Source: Mesorhizobium sp. NZP2077 (GTDB taxonomy: Bacteria > Pseudomonadota > Alphaproteobacteria > Rhizobiales > Rhizobiaceae). From it: 64,000 bases of DNA. The position numbers and the translations under genes are program-made. The DNA lies in NCBI RefSeq assembly GCF_013170805.1, contig NZ_CP051293.1:5710001-5774000 (forward strand), in the 5' to 3' direction. Positions 18,406-29,386 of this stretch are shown piece after piece. Position 1 is the first letter of the stretch. Each line of letters begins with the position of its first letter. Below the pieces are notes generated by a model. That model made no database searches and was not told where the DNA came from. It saw nothing but the letters and a program-made list of their open reading frames with translations.

Positions 18406-19427
18406 CGCATCACCAGCGTCGCGCCGAGCTTGACGTTGCGTGCCAGACCCTGGCCTGGCGGATCAGTCTCGTCGAGCAAGGCCAGCAGGATCTCGACGCT
18501 GCGGCCGGCCATGGCTGCGAAATCCTGCGCCATGGTGGTCAGTGCGGGGCAGGTGTAGCGGCTCAGCGGATGATCGTCATGGGCAGCGACACGGAAGTCG
18601 CAATCGGCCCGGCGGCCGATCTTCAGCCCGCGCGAAAAAGCCGCCGCCATGACGCCGAAGGCGAGACGATCATTGGCGCAAAGCAGCGTGCGGGCCGGAA
18701 GGCCGCCTTTTTCGAGCGTCCTCTCCATCCACTCATGGCCGATGCGCTCAAAATCCCAGTTGTAGCCGCCCGCCGCCTCGAGAACGACAGGTTCCAGGCC
18801 GGCGGCCTGCATCGTCTCGATATAGCTCTGCAGGCGTTCGCCCGAATTGTGGTTGACGTGCGGAATGTCGACATAGACCGGCGGTTCGCCGGACCGGCAG
18901 AGGTAGTCGACGATTGTGGACGTGCTCTGGTGATTGTCGTTGCCGACGAAAGGCGTGTCGCCTTCGATGTAGGTGTCGAAATAGACGATCGGAATCTCTT
19001 CGCTCATCCGCTCGAAGACGCCGGGTTCGGAGACCAATCCCAGGGGCGCGACGATGGCGCCGGCGACTTTCAGCGACATCAGCGTCCTGACCGATTCCGC
19101 CTCCAGCTTCGGCGAACCATGCGAAGAGATGACTATCGGCCAGAACCCCTCGTCGCGGCAGCGCAGTTCGATGCGGCTGACCATCTCGGCATAGAACGGA
19201 TCGGTGAGCGCCGGCACGACGATGCCGACATTGCGGGTGCGCTTGCGGTTGAGGTTGCGTGCGAAAACGTTGGGCTGATAGTCCGAGGACCGCAGCGCCG
19301 CCTCGATGCGCGCCCGCGTCGCCGGCTTCACGCTGGCGGGGTCGTCGAAATATTTCGACAGGGTCGGACGCGACACGCCGGACGCCCTAGCGAAATCATC
19401 CATCGTGCGGTGGGTCTTCTCCGCCAT
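18393..19427 (-). CDS. LacI-family transcriptional regulator
   Basis: About 344 residues. The N-terminal HTH and hinge are MDDFARASGVSRPTLSKYF and ARIEAALRSSDYQPNVFARN, the latter placing the hinge helix near residue 55. A periplasmic-binding-protein-like effector domain follows (VGIVVPALTDPFYAEMVSRI). I chose the ATG at 19427 because the HTH starts just after it; an in-frame ATG at 19496 would add 23 residues with no clear ribosome site. It probably controls the convergent dehydrogenase and esterase genes and itself. Confidence 0.9.
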   Translation of the reverse strand: MAEKTHRTMDDFARASGVSRPTLSKYFDDPASVKPATRARIEAALRSSDYQPNVFARNLNRKRTRNVGIVVPALTDPFYAEMVSRIELRCRDEGFWPIVISSHGSPKLEAESVRTLMSLKVAGAIVAPLGLVSEPGVFERMSEEIPIVYFDTYIEGDTPFVGNDNHQSTSTIVDYLCRSGEPPVYVDIPHVNHNSGERLQSYIETMQAAGLEPVVLEAAGGYNWDFERIGHEWMERTLEKGGLPARTLLCANDRLAFGVMAAAFSRGLKIGRRADCDFRVAAHDDHPLSRYTCPALTTMAQDFAAMAGRSVEILLALLDETDPPGQGLARNVKLGATLVMRQSA

Positions 19428-19562
19428 CGATATTTCAGGCCCCTTTGCCCTCTCTGCCAGCCTTCCTGCCAGAATCAGTCTTGCGACCGTTGCCATGAGG
19501 CAGCATTGCTTGACCGAATTTGTTCAGTCAAATTTTCGCGTTTCCAGTACAACGCAAAAGAG

Positions 19563-19590
19563 TTTCGCGCGTCAAATTATTTATTGACGC
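19563..19590. promoter_or_regulatory. Candidate LacI autoregulatory operator
   Basis: TTTCGCGCGTCAAA at 19563-19576 resembles the site at 16180-16193. In addition GCGTCAA (19569-19575) and TTGACGC (19584-19590) form a perfect 7-bp inverted repeat with an 8-bp spacer. It lies upstream of the leftward LacI gene. The rest of 19591-19721 shows nothing I can name. Confidence 0.5.
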
Positions 19591-19721
19591 CCTGAAACCA
19601 CACATAGATGGCAGACGGAATCGATGCGCTGCGATCCCGAGAACGCCAGCCAGGCCATGCTCGCGCATCTGAGGACAGTCGAGCGCAACTGCTGGGGCGG
19701 TAAATCCGCATACCACAGCCC

Positions 19722-21946
<2,225 letters not shown>

Positions 21947-21965
21947 GTCCTGCTCCTCCTGACCA

Positions 21966-22580
21966 TCAGCTGTCGAAGAAGACCGTTTCCTTCTCCCCCT
22001 GGAGATGGACGTCGAAGATGTAGGTGCCGCCCTGGCGCTCGGCGATCAGCGTCGGCACGCGGACGCGGTGCTCGATGCGCGCCAGGATCGGATCCTCGGC
22101 ATTGGCCTTTTCCTCGTCGGAAAAATAGAGCCGCGTGTGCAGGCCGAGATTGATGCCGCGCGCCACGATCCAGAGCGTGATGTGCGGCGCCATCAGGCGG
22201 CCATCCCGGAACGGCACCCGGCCGGGCTTGATCGTCTCGAAGGCGCAGACGCCGGTTTCCGTGTCGGTCGGGCAACGGCCCCAGCCCTGGAAATTCGGAT
22301 CGGCGGCACCGCGCAATTCGGCGGGCGAATTGTAGAGCCCGTCCGCATCCGCCTGCCATATCTCGATCAGCGCGTCCTTGAGCGGCGTGCCGGTGCCGTC
22401 CAGCACCCGGATCTTGAGACCGATACGCTCGCCCTTGGTCTTGTCGTTGACCATGGTCGCGCCAAGGTCGGTCGCATAGACGCCGCCAATGCCGCAGAAA
22501 TTAGGCGTCAGCCCGATATGGACATAAGGGCCAGCGGTCTGCGAGGGGCTTTCCCTGAGCCGGTCGAGCGCTTGGGCCAT
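21966..22580 (-). CDS. pcaG: Protocatechuate 3,4-dioxygenase alpha subunit
   Basis: A 204-residue intradiol dioxygenase subunit. The start ATG at 22580 opens [20 protein letters not shown], a hallmark of PcaG, and overlaps the pcaH stop by one base. The SQTxGPYVHIG motif, KDALIEIWQADADG and FETIKPG blocks follow. It lacks the iron ligands, as expected for the non-catalytic alpha chain, and pairs with PcaH to make the enzyme that opens protocatechuate to 3-carboxymuconate. Confidence 0.96.
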   Translation of the reverse strand: MAQALDRLRESPSQTAGPYVHIGLTPNFCGIGGVYATDLGATMVNDKTKGERIGLKIRVLDGTGTPLKDALIEIWQADADGLYNSPAELRGAADPNFQGWGRCPTDTETGVCAFETIKPGRVPFRDGRLMAPHITLWIVARGINLGLHTRLYFSDEEKANAEDPILARIEHRVRVPTLIAERQGGTYIFDVHLQGEKETVFFDS

Positions 22581-23335
22581 CAATTGCCCTCCAGCCGGTT
22601 TTCGAACAGCGACGAACGGCGGCCGCGCAGCACGATGTCGAATTTGTAGGCGAGCGCATCCATCGGGATGGTCGCCTGCGTATCGAGAATGGCCGTCAGC
22701 GCCTCGATGGCTGCCTTGTCGGCGATGCCGCGCACGATCGGGCATTTCCAGATCAGCGGATCGCCCTCGAAATACATCTGCGTGATCAGCCGCTGGGCAA
22801 AGCCATGGCCGAAGACCGAGAAATGGATATGCGCCGGGCGCCAGTCGTTGGGCCCGTTCGGCCAAGGATAGGGGCCGGGTCTGACGGTGCGGAAAGCATA
22901 GCCGCCGTGCCCATCGGTGATGGCGCGGCCGCAGCCGCCGAAATTCGGGTCGAGCGGCGCCAGATAGCCATCCTTCTTGTGGCGGTAGCGGCCGCCGGCA
23001 TTGGCCTGCCAGAATTCGAGCAACACGCCGGGAACGCCCATGCCGCGCTCATCAAGCAGCCGTCCATGGACGATGATGCGCTCGCCAATGGCGCTCTCGC
23101 CCGGCCTGGCGAAATTGTGGATCAGGTCGGCGTCGAGTTCACCCAGCATGGCGTGGCCGAAGACCGGTCCCGCTATTTCCGACAGCGTGTTGTCGAAGGA
23201 AAAAAGTGCCTTCTGCGGCGAGCGCAGCACCGAACTCTTGTAGCCCGGCGTCAGTGCCGGCGGATGCCATGTCCGGTCGCGCTGGAAGAAGGCGCCGGTT
23301 TCGGGCCTCCGGTTCGAGCCGGACTCAGCTGGCAT
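22580..23335 (-). CDS. pcaH: Protocatechuate 3,4-dioxygenase beta subunit
   Basis: A 251-residue catalytic chain. Candidate Fe(III) ligands in family order are Tyr117 ([12 protein letters not shown]), Tyr156 (RPGPYPW), His169 and His171 ([11 protein letters not shown]). The upstream block [20 protein letters not shown] is also typical. All ligands are intact, so it should be active with PcaG. The start overlaps the pcaC stop by 11 bp. Confidence 0.97.
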   Translation of the reverse strand: MPAESGSNRRPETGAFFQRDRTWHPPALTPGYKSSVLRSPQKALFSFDNTLSEIAGPVFGHAMLGELDADLIHNFARPGESAIGERIIVHGRLLDERGMGVPGVLLEFWQANAGGRYRHKKDGYLAPLDPNFGGCGRAITDGHGGYAFRTVRPGPYPWPNGPNDWRPAHIHFSVFGHGFAQRLITQMYFEGDPLIWKCPIVRGIADKAAIEALTAILDTQATIPMDALAYKFDIVLRGRRSSLFENRLEGN

Positions 23336-23732
23336 TGTCGGCTCCGTCCATTTCCGAAAACACGTCCTTGGCTATTCTGAAGGCACGGTTGGCGGCCGGC
23401 ACGCCGGCATAGATAGCGACATGCAGGAACGCCTCGCAGATATCGTTGCGCGTGGCACCGGTGTTGGCTGTGGCGCGCACATGCAGGGCAACCTCCTCAT
23501 CATGGCCGAGTGCGGCCAGCAGCGCCAGCGTGACGATCGAGCGCTCGCGCTTGCTGAGACCCGGCCGTGCCCACACCGTTCCCCAGGCGGCCTCGGTGAT
23601 CAGTTCCTGGAAAGGCTGGTCGAAATCGGTGGCGGCGACCTCTGCCCGGTCGACATGGCGGTCGCCAAGAACGGAGCGCCGCACCGCGAGGCCGGTGCGA
23701 TATCTGGCGGCGTTGCCGGGGACTTCATCCAT
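23325..23732 (-). CDS. pcaC: 4-carboxymuconolactone decarboxylase
   Basis: A 135-residue CMD/AhpD-like helical protein that decarboxylates 4-carboxymuconolactone to 3-oxoadipate enol-lactone. Visible family motifs are [40 protein letters not shown] and [17 protein letters not shown]. The ATG at 23732 gives the usual length; it overlaps the pcaD stop by 8 bp. An in-frame ATG at 23765 lies inside pcaD and is less likely. Confidence 0.95.
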   Translation of the reverse strand: MDEVPGNAARYRTGLAVRRSVLGDRHVDRAEVAATDFDQPFQELITEAAWGTVWARPGLSKRERSIVTLALLAALGHDEEVALHVRATANTGATRNDICEAFLHVAIYAGVPAANRAFRIAKDVFSEMDGADNAS

Positions 23733-24534
23733 GGGTTTCTGCTCCAGGGGCAAGCGATGCGACAAAATCGCGGATCAGCGCGACCAGTGCCTTGGGTTGT
23801 TCGACGCAAGGAATGTGCCCGGCATCGCGGATGATCTCGAAACGCGCACCGGGGATCAGAGCGGCCAGCGAACGGACGAGATCGGGCGGTGTCGAGCCAT
23901 CCTGGTCGCCGACGACACAGAGCGTCGGTACGGCGATGTGGCGCGCGGCTTCGGTGAAATCCGCGTCGCGAACCGCCGTGCAAGTGCCGAGATAACCGGC
24001 GGCAGCTTGCCGGGTCATCATGTTCCAGTAGCCGTCCAGCTCAGCCACCCGGTTCGCGTGGAAGGCGGGGGTGAACCACACTTTGAGCACGCCGTCGGCA
24101 ATGGCCTGGATGCCCCTGCTTTTGACGGTTGCGATGCGGGTGTTCCAGCTCTCCGTCGTGCCTATCCTGTGGGCCGTGTCGCACAGGATCATGGCCTTGA
24201 CAATCTCGGGGCGCCGGGCATAGAGCCCTTGCGCGATCATGCCGCCGACAGACAGGCCGCACAGCACCACCTTCTCCAACCCGAAATGATCGATGAGCGC
24301 CGCGAGGTCGTCGACATGATCGTCGATCGACCTGATGTCGCCGATATCGGACAGCCCGTGGCCGCGCTTGTCATAGACCAGCGAGGACATTTCCCCATCA
24401 AGCGCCGAGACGATGTCGTCCCAGATGCGGAAATCGGTGCCGAGCGAATTGATGAATATGACCGTGCGCGCATTGCCGGTCGCCTTGACGTGGCGATGAT
24501 GCAGCGTGATGCCGCCGATGGTGACGAATGGCAC
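23725..24534 (-). CDS. pcaD: 3-oxoadipate enol-lactonase
   Basis: About 269 residues, an alpha/beta hydrolase that opens 3-oxoadipate enol-lactone to 3-oxoadipate. The catalytic triad is visible: Ser in LCGLSVGGMIAQ, Asp in VVGDQDGSTPP and His in IRDAGHIPCVEQP. I chose the GTG at 24534 because it follows GGAGG (24544-24548, reverse strand) at good spacing and starts at VPFVTIGGITLHH as in relatives; an ATG at 24570 overlaps the conserved promoter block. It is the first gene of pcaDCHGB-pobA, driven by the PcaQ box at 24605-24620. Confidence 0.95.
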   Translation of the reverse strand: MPFVTIGGITLHHRHVKATGNARTVIFINSLGTDFRIWDDIVSALDGEMSSLVYDKRGHGLSDIGDIRSIDDHVDDLAALIDHFGLEKVVLCGLSVGGMIAQGLYARRPEIVKAMILCDTAHRIGTTESWNTRIATVKSRGIQAIADGVLKVWFTPAFHANRVAELDGYWNMMTRQAAAGYLGTCTAVRDADFTEAARHIAVPTLCVVGDQDGSTPPDLVRSLAALIPGARFEIIRDAGHIPCVEQPKALVALIRDFVASLAPGAETHG

Positions 24535-24569
24535 GATTTCAATCCTCCGCCTCCACATTGCACAAGGCA

Positions 24570-24620
24570 TTTGGTTCGGTAAAATGATATTTTGCGCCGT
24601 TTCATTAACTCAGGGGTTAT
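24570..24620. repeat. Left copy of inverted promoter duplication flanking pcaQ
   Basis: Bases 24570-24596 (27 nt) are identical to the reverse complement of 25611-25637. The next two bases differ, then GTTTCATTAAC matches again, followed by a PcaQ box in each copy. The copy contains the whole leftward pcaD promoter region. The right copy is at 25590-25637. Confidence 0.93.
24605..24620 (-). promoter_or_regulatory. PcaQ box for pcaDCHGB-pobA
   Basis: On the reverse strand this reads ATAACC-CCTG-AGTTAA, one mismatch from the Sinorhizobium meliloti PcaQ site ATAACC-N4-GGTTAA (recollection of published work). It lies 71 bp upstream of the pcaD GTG and 8 bp before the pcaQ ATG, so it may also autoregulate pcaQ. 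Confidence 0.85.
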
Positions 24621-24627
24621 CAGATCC

Positions 24628-25545
24628 ATGGCCGAGAGCCGCATCCGTTTCCGCCACCTGCAGGCATTCCTGGAAGTCGCGCGACAGGGAAGCGTGGCCC
24701 GCGCCGCCGACTTCCTGCATGTCAGCGCGCCAGCGGTGACCAAGACGTTACGCGAACTGGAGGAGGCCCTTGGTGTCGCCGTGGTCGAGCGCGACGGGCG
24801 CGGCATCCGCGTCACGAGGCTTGGCGAGATCTTTCTCGGCCATGCCGGCTCGGCGATCACGGCTTTGAAGCGCGGCGTCGATTCCGTGCGCCAGGACGGC
24901 GCCAGCAATCGCCATCCGATCCGCATCGGCGCGCTGCCGACGGTGTCGGCGAAGGTCATGCCGCGGGCCATGAGCCTGTTCCTCGGAGAAAACACGGGAG
25001 CCGCGATCAAGATCGTCACCGGCGAGAACGCCGTGCTGCTGGAACAGTTGTGCACCGGCGCGCTCGATCTCGTCGTCGGACGGCTGGCGGCGCCCGAGAA
25101 CATGACCGGCTTCTTCTTCGAGCATCTCTATTCCGAACAGGTGCTGTTCGTGGTGCGGGCCGGACATCCGCTGTTGGAACTGGGGGCGGACATCTTCGCC
25201 AGGCTTGACGAATTCCCTGTGTTGATGCCGACACGGGAATCCGTCATCCGCCCCTTTGTCGATCGCCTGTTCATCACCAACGGCATGACCGCGCCGGCGA
25301 CCGAGATCGAGACGGTCTCGGATTCCTTCGGCCGCTCCTTCATGCGGCAGAGCAATGCTGTGTGGATCATTTCGGCCGGCGTCGTCGCCAACGAGATCGC
25401 CAGCGGCGCCTTCGTCGCCTTGCCGGTCGACACCGACGAAACCAAAGGACCGGTCGGCCTGACGATGCGCACCGACACTGCCCCCTCGCCCGCCTTCACC
25501 ATCCTGCTGCAAACCATTCGCGAGGCGGCCAGACCGGGCAAATAA
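24628..25545 (+). CDS. pcaQ: LysR-family activator of protocatechuate genes
   Basis: A 305-residue LysR regulator. The winged HTH spans RFRHLQAFLEVARQGSVARA and VSAPAVTKTLRELEEALGVA; an effector domain follows from about residue 95 (HPIRIGALPTVSAKVMPRAM). In alphaproteobacteria PcaQ senses beta-carboxymuconate and activates pcaDCHGB and the uptake operon (known of the family). I chose the ATG at 24628 because the in-frame ATG at 24592 lies upstream of and across the PcaQ box. It is divergent from pcaD and is flanked by the inverted promoter copies. Confidence 0.94.
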   Translation: MAESRIRFRHLQAFLEVARQGSVARAADFLHVSAPAVTKTLRELEEALGVAVVERDGRGIRVTRLGEIFLGHAGSAITALKRGVDSVRQDGASNRHPIRIGALPTVSAKVMPRAMSLFLGENTGAAIKIVTGENAVLLEQLCTGALDLVVGRLAAPENMTGFFFEHLYSEQVLFVVRAGHPLLELGADIFARLDEFPVLMPTRESVIRPFVDRLFITNGMTAPATEIETVSDSFGRSFMRQSNAVWIISAGVVANEIASGAFVALPVDTDETKGPVGLTMRTDTAPSPAFTILLQTIREAARPGK

Positions 25546-25589
25546 GGCGTCGGACTTTTCGGACCGGCTCGATTCTTGATCGTAATCTC

Positions 25590-25605
25590 ATAACCCTGGG
25601 GTTAA
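25590..25605 (+). promoter_or_regulatory. PcaQ box for the aromatic uptake operon
   Basis: ATAACC-CTGG-GGTTAA is an exact match to the ATAACC-N4-GGTTAA PcaQ consensus. It lies 81 bp upstream of the binding-protein ATG at 25687. Its downstream sequence repeats the pcaD promoter. Confidence 0.9.
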
Positions 25606-25637
25606 TGAAACACCGCAAAATATCATTTTACCGAACC
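25590..25637. repeat. Right copy of inverted promoter duplication flanking pcaQ
   Basis: This is the reverse-complement partner of 24570-24620: 27 identical bases (25611-25637), plus GTTAATGAAAC (25601-25611) and the PcaQ box. Weaker similarity continues outward into the leader (CTGGTGCACTGTG versus CTTGTGCAATGTG). It supplies the promoter for the rightward uptake operon. Confidence 0.93.
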
Positions 25638-25686
25638 AAAACGCTGGTGCACTGTGCCAATGGAGGAGCCACAGAGGGAGGAACGC

Positions 25687-27003
25687 ATGACCTATTCTAT
25701 CGGCAGCAAATCCAGTATTCGCGGCATTTCGCGGCGTCAGTTCATCGCCACCTCGATTGCCGGCGGCGCGGCGCTCGCACTTGGCGGCCGCAAGGCCTTC
25801 GCCCAGGCAGGCAACACGCTCAAGGTCGGCTTCGTCAGTCCGCGTACCGGACCGCTGGCCGGTTTCGGCCAGACCGACGGCTATGTGCTCGACCTGGCGC
25901 GCAAGGCGCTGGCCGGCGGTCTTGAGATCGGCGGCAAGAAATACAGCGTGGAAATCCTCGACCAGGACACGCAATCGGATCCGTCGCGCGCGGGCCAGCT
26001 CGCCAAGGACCTGATCAACAACCAGGCCATCGACCTGATGCTGGCGGTGTCGACGCCGGAGGTGATCAACCCGGTGGCCGACGCCTGCGAGGCCGCCGGC
26101 GTGCCGTGCCTGTCGACGGTCATGCCCTGGGAAGCCTGGTATTTCGGCCGTGGCGCCAAGCCGGGCGCGCCCTCGCCGTTCAAATGGACCTATCATTTCG
26201 GCTTTGGCGTTGGCGAATTCTTCAAGACCTACATCTCGCAGTGGAACCTGATCGAGACCAACAAGAAGGTCGGCGTCATGTATCCCAACGACGCTGACGG
26301 CAACGCCATCCGCGCCAATCTGGCGCCGCTACTGGCCAAGCAAGGTTTTACGATTGTCGATCCCGGCGCCTATGAAACCGGCACCACCGACTATTCCTCG
26401 CAGATCGCGCTGTTCAAGCAGGAAGGCGTCGAGATCTTCAACTCCTTCCCGATCCCGCCTGACTTCGCCGCGTTCTGGCGGCAGGCGGCGCAGCAAGGCC
26501 TGATCAAGCAGATCAAGATCTGCCAGGTCGCCAAGACCGGGCTGTTCCCGTCCGACATCGAGGCGCTCGGCGATCTCGGCATGAAGATTTCGAGCGCCGC
26601 CTACTGGCATAAGGCCTTCCCCTACAAGTCGCCGCTGACCGGAGTTTCGGGCACAGAGCTTGCCGACGGCTATGAGGCGGCCAGCGGCAAACAGTGGACG
26701 CAGCAGCTCGGCGCCTCGATGTCGCTTCTCGACGCCGGCTTCGAAGCGCTGAAGGCCAGCACCGACACCAAGGACAAGGCGGCCGTGGCCAAGGCGCTAA
26801 GCACGCTGAAGACCGAGACCATGATCGGCAAGGTCGATTTCACCAGCGGCCCGGTGGCCAATGTGTCGCCAGGTCCGATCATCGGCACGCAGTGGGTGGC
26901 CGCCAAGGAAGGCAGCAAATTCCCGCTCGACTATGTGGTGACCGAGAACGCCACCGACCCGAAAGTGCCCGTCGAAGCCAAGCTTTTGCCTTACAACGGC
27001 TGA
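25687..27003 (+). CDS. pcaM: Aromatic acid (probably protocatechuate) ABC binding protein, PcaM-like
   Basis: A 438-residue periplasmic binding protein of the branched-chain amino-acid (Peripla_BP_6) class. The N-terminus has a twin-arginine motif (ISRRQFIATSIAGGAALAL), so export may use Tat. The mature part starts near LKVGFVSPRTGPLAGFGQTD. The ATG at 25687 follows GAGGGAGGAACGC; an in-frame ATG at 25654 is less well placed. It sits behind an exact PcaQ box, matching the S. meliloti pcaM uptake operon for protocatechuate (recollection), from which the substrate is inferred. Confidence 0.85.
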   Translation: MTYSIGSKSSIRGISRRQFIATSIAGGAALALGGRKAFAQAGNTLKVGFVSPRTGPLAGFGQTDGYVLDLARKALAGGLEIGGKKYSVEILDQDTQSDPSRAGQLAKDLINNQAIDLMLAVSTPEVINPVADACEAAGVPCLSTVMPWEAWYFGRGAKPGAPSPFKWTYHFGFGVGEFFKTYISQWNLIETNKKVGVMYPNDADGNAIRANLAPLLAKQGFTIVDPGAYETGTTDYSSQIALFKQEGVEIFNSFPIPPDFAAFWRQAAQQGLIKQIKICQVAKTGLFPSDIEALGDLGMKISSAAYWHKAFPYKSPLTGVSGTELADGYEAASGKQWTQQLGASMSLLDAGFEALKASTDTKDKAAVAKALSTLKTETMIGKVDFTSGPVANVSPGPIIGTQWVAAKEGSKFPLDYVVTENATDPKVPVEAKLLPYNG

Positions 27004-27027
27004 TGGACCGCTGACGAGGACCGTCTG

Positions 27028-27768
27028 GTGACCCATCCGCAACAACAGGCTGTTCTCGCCGCTGCCGGCATCCACAAGCGCTTCGGCGCGCTTGTGGTGC
27101 TGGATGCGGTCGATTTCGCCATGGCAGCCGACGAAGCGGTCGGCATTGTCGGCCCGAACGGCGCCGGCAAGACCACTCTGCTCAGCGTGCTCGCCGGCGC
27201 CTTTCCGCCGAGTGCGGGCACGGTCAGCTTCAAAGGCGGCGACGTGACGTCCCTGCCGGCGACGCAGCGTTGCCGGCTCGGCCTGGTGCGCACGCATCAG
27301 GTGCCCAAACCATTCAGCGGCATGACCACTTTCGAGAATGTCTTCGTCGCTGCATCGCATGGCGCAGGGCTTGGCCGCGACGAGGCCTATGAGGAGGCGC
27401 TCGGCTCGCTGAAACTGTGCGGCATGCTGGGCGTTGCCAACCGGCGCGCCGAGACGCTCGGCCTGCTCGACCGCAAGCGGCTGGAACTGGCACGGGCACT
27501 TGCCGCGCGACCGACGCTGCTGCTGCTGGACGAGATCGGCGGCGGGCTGACCGACGGCGAAGCCAGCGAACTTGTCGACACGATCAAGGAATTGCGCCGG
27601 CGCAAGATCGGCATCGTCTGGATCGAGCACATCGTCCATATCCTGCTGCAGGTGGCCGAACGGCTGATCTGCATGGATGCGGGAAAAATCATCGCCGATG
27701 GCGAGCCGCAGGCCGTCATGGCCGATCCCGAGGTCGTGCGCGCTTATCTCGGCGGAGGCCCGAAATGA
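27028..27768 (+). CDS. ABC transporter ATP-binding protein, LivG type
   Basis: A 246-residue ATPase starting at GTG 27028 after GAGG. Walker A is GPNGAGKTT. The signature region is replaced by LGLLDRKRLELARALA, a variant found among LivG homologues, and Walker B is LLLLDEIGGGLTDGE rather than DEPxAGLN. The switch region reads IEHIVHILLQVAERL. It pairs with the LivF-type ATPase encoded at 27765 to energise the aromatic importer. Confidence 0.9.
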   Translation: MTHPQQQAVLAAAGIHKRFGALVVLDAVDFAMAADEAVGIVGPNGAGKTTLLSVLAGAFPPSAGTVSFKGGDVTSLPATQRCRLGLVRTHQVPKPFSGMTTFENVFVAASHGAGLGRDEAYEEALGSLKLCGMLGVANRRAETLGLLDRKRLELARALAARPTLLLLDEIGGGLTDGEASELVDTIKELRRRKIGIVWIEHIVHILLQVAERLICMDAGKIIADGEPQAVMADPEVVRAYLGGGPK

Positions 27769-28493
27769 GCCTGCTGTCGGTCGAGAACGTGGTTGTCCGG
27801 CACGGCCTGTTGCAGGCGGTGCGCGGCGTGAGTTTCAGCATCGAACGCGGCGAGACGCTGGCGCTGGTCGGCGCCAATGGCGCCGGCAAGACGACGCTGC
27901 TCAGGGCAATCGCCGGCGCGCACCAGCCGGCCGCCGGCCGCGTGCTGCTGGACGGCGCTGACCTCACCAGCGTGCCGTCGCACAGGCGCGTCGGCATGGG
28001 CATCGCGCTGGTGCCGGAGGGACGAAAACTGTTCGTGCAGATGACGGTCGAGGAGAACCTTCTGCTCGGCAAGACCGCCGGCCGGCCGGGCGACTGGAGC
28101 GTCGACAAGGTCCTCGAGATGTTCCCCAATCTGAAGCCGCGTCGCCATGCGAAGACCGGCCATCTGTCGGGCGGCGAACAGCAGGCGACGGCGATCGGCC
28201 GGGCGCTGATGAGCAATCCCGACGTGCTTTTGCTCGACGAGGTTTCGCTCGGCCTGTCGCCGCTGATCGTCGACCGTGTTTATGCGGCACTACAAGGGTT
28301 GATCGCTTCCGGCACGACGATCGTCCTCGTTGAACAGGACCTCAACCGCGCGCTCGCTGTATCCAACAGGGTCATCTGCATGCTCGAAGGGCGGGTCGCG
28401 CTTGAAGGCCCGAGCAAGCAGGTTTCGCGCGACGATGTGACCAAGGCCTATTTCGGCCTGCACCGGAAAGGCACCGGGAGCGTTCCGGCATGA
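27765..28493 (+). CDS. ABC transporter ATP-binding protein, LivF type
   Basis: A 242-residue ATPase with Walker A GANGAGKTT, signature LSGGEQQATAIGRALM, Walker B VLLLDEVSLGLSP and switch VLVEQDLNRALAVSNR. The LivF-typical LVPEGRKLFVQMTVEENLLL is present. The start ATG overlaps the upstream stop by 4 bp (ATGA), as do the next two junctions, indicating translational coupling. Confidence 0.93.
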   Translation: MSLLSVENVVVRHGLLQAVRGVSFSIERGETLALVGANGAGKTTLLRAIAGAHQPAAGRVLLDGADLTSVPSHRRVGMGIALVPEGRKLFVQMTVEENLLLGKTAGRPGDWSVDKVLEMFPNLKPRRHAKTGHLSGGEQQATAIGRALMSNPDVLLLDEVSLGLSPLIVDRVYAALQGLIASGTTIVLVEQDLNRALAVSNRVICMLEGRVALEGPSKQVSRDDVTKAYFGLHRKGTGSVPA

Positions 28494-29386
28494 GCAACCA
28501 GATCATCCAGGGCATTCTGCTCGGCGGCTACTATGCGCTGATCGCCTGCGGCCTCTCCTTCATGTTTTCGGTGATGCGCATCATCAACCTCGCCCATGGC
28601 AGTCTTGCCGTGTTCGCTGCTTTTGCGTTGTGGTGGCTGGCCTCGCGGTTCCATGTCTCGCCCTTTGTCGGCCTGCTCATCGTGCTGCCTTTGATGGCGG
28701 CGATCGGCTGGACGCTGCAGCGCTTCCTCCTTGAGCGAAGCGCGCGCGGCGGAGCGCTGCTGCCGATCCTGACCACATTCGGCCTCGCCATCGTCATCGA
28801 CAACATGCTGTTCGAGCAGTTCGGCGCCGATACGCGTTCGCTGGCGCCCTATATCGGCAGCCTGTCCTATGATTCCTGGGAATGGCCGGGCAGCATCTAT
28901 GTCGGCAAGCTCGCCGTGATCATGTTCGCCACCGCCGTGATCCTGCTCGGCGGACTGCAGCTTTTCCTCACTGGCACCAGGCTCGGCCGCTCAATCCGCG
29001 CCACTTCGGAAGACCCCGATACAGCCGGCCTGGTCGGCGTCGATGCGCGCCGCGCCAACGCCATTGCCGCGGCCATCGCCATGGTCACGGTCGGCCTTGC
29101 CGGCGCCTTTCTCGGCATGCGCGCCACCTTCGATCCCTATGCCGGCGCACCGCAATTGCTGTTTGCTTTCGAAGCCGCGGTCATCGGTGGCGCCGGTTCG
29201 CTGTGGGGAACGCTGATCGGCGGCATCGTCCTGGCGCTTGCGCAGACGCTTGGCGCGCAAGTGCATCCGCAGGGCTTTCTGATCGGTGGCCATGCCGTAT
29301 TCCTTGTCGTGCTGTTCGTACGGCTTTCGACATCAGGCCTTGGCCTGCGCGGCCTGCTGCGCCTGCCGTCCCGGAGTGCGTCATGA
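28490..29386 (+). CDS. Branched-chain-type ABC permease, LivH type
   Basis: A 298-residue inner-membrane permease with about eight hydrophobic segments. The LivH hallmarks are LLGGYYALIACGLSFMFSVMRIINLAHG near the N-terminus (residues about 9-36) and EAAVIGGAGSLWGTLIGGIV near the C-terminus. It is part of the PcaQ-controlled aromatic importer. Confidence 0.93.
   Translation: MSNQIIQGILLGGYYALIACGLSFMFSVMRIINLAHGSLAVFAAFALWWLASRFHVSPFVGLLIVLPLMAAIGWTLQRFLLERSARGGALLPILTTFGLAIVIDNMLFEQFGADTRSLAPYIGSLSYDSWEWPGSIYVGKLAVIMFATAVILLGGLQLFLTGTRLGRSIRATSEDPDTAGLVGVDARRANAIAAAIAMVTVGLAGAFLGMRATFDPYAGAPQLLFAFEAAVIGGAGSLWGTLIGGIVLALAQTLGAQVHPQGFLIGGHAVFLVVLFVRLSTSGLGLRGLLRLPSRSAS

Noticed and set aside
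22581..22865. Longer PcaG with a 95-residue N-terminal extension
   Set aside because: The extension lies fully inside pcaH in another frame, and the expected PcaG start at 22580 gives the usual length.
24590..25615. Conserved short peptide MK(R/H)RKISFYRTK in both inverted promoter copies
   Set aside because: The reading frame overlaps the PcaQ box and core promoter, so it would not lie in the transcripts. The identity is explained by duplication of the promoter DNA.
27465..27540. Broken ATPase because LSGGQ and DEP motifs are missing
   Set aside because: The variant LDRKRLELARAL and DEIGGGLTDGE occur in intact LivG-type proteins as I recall, and the gene is full length and coupled to its partner.
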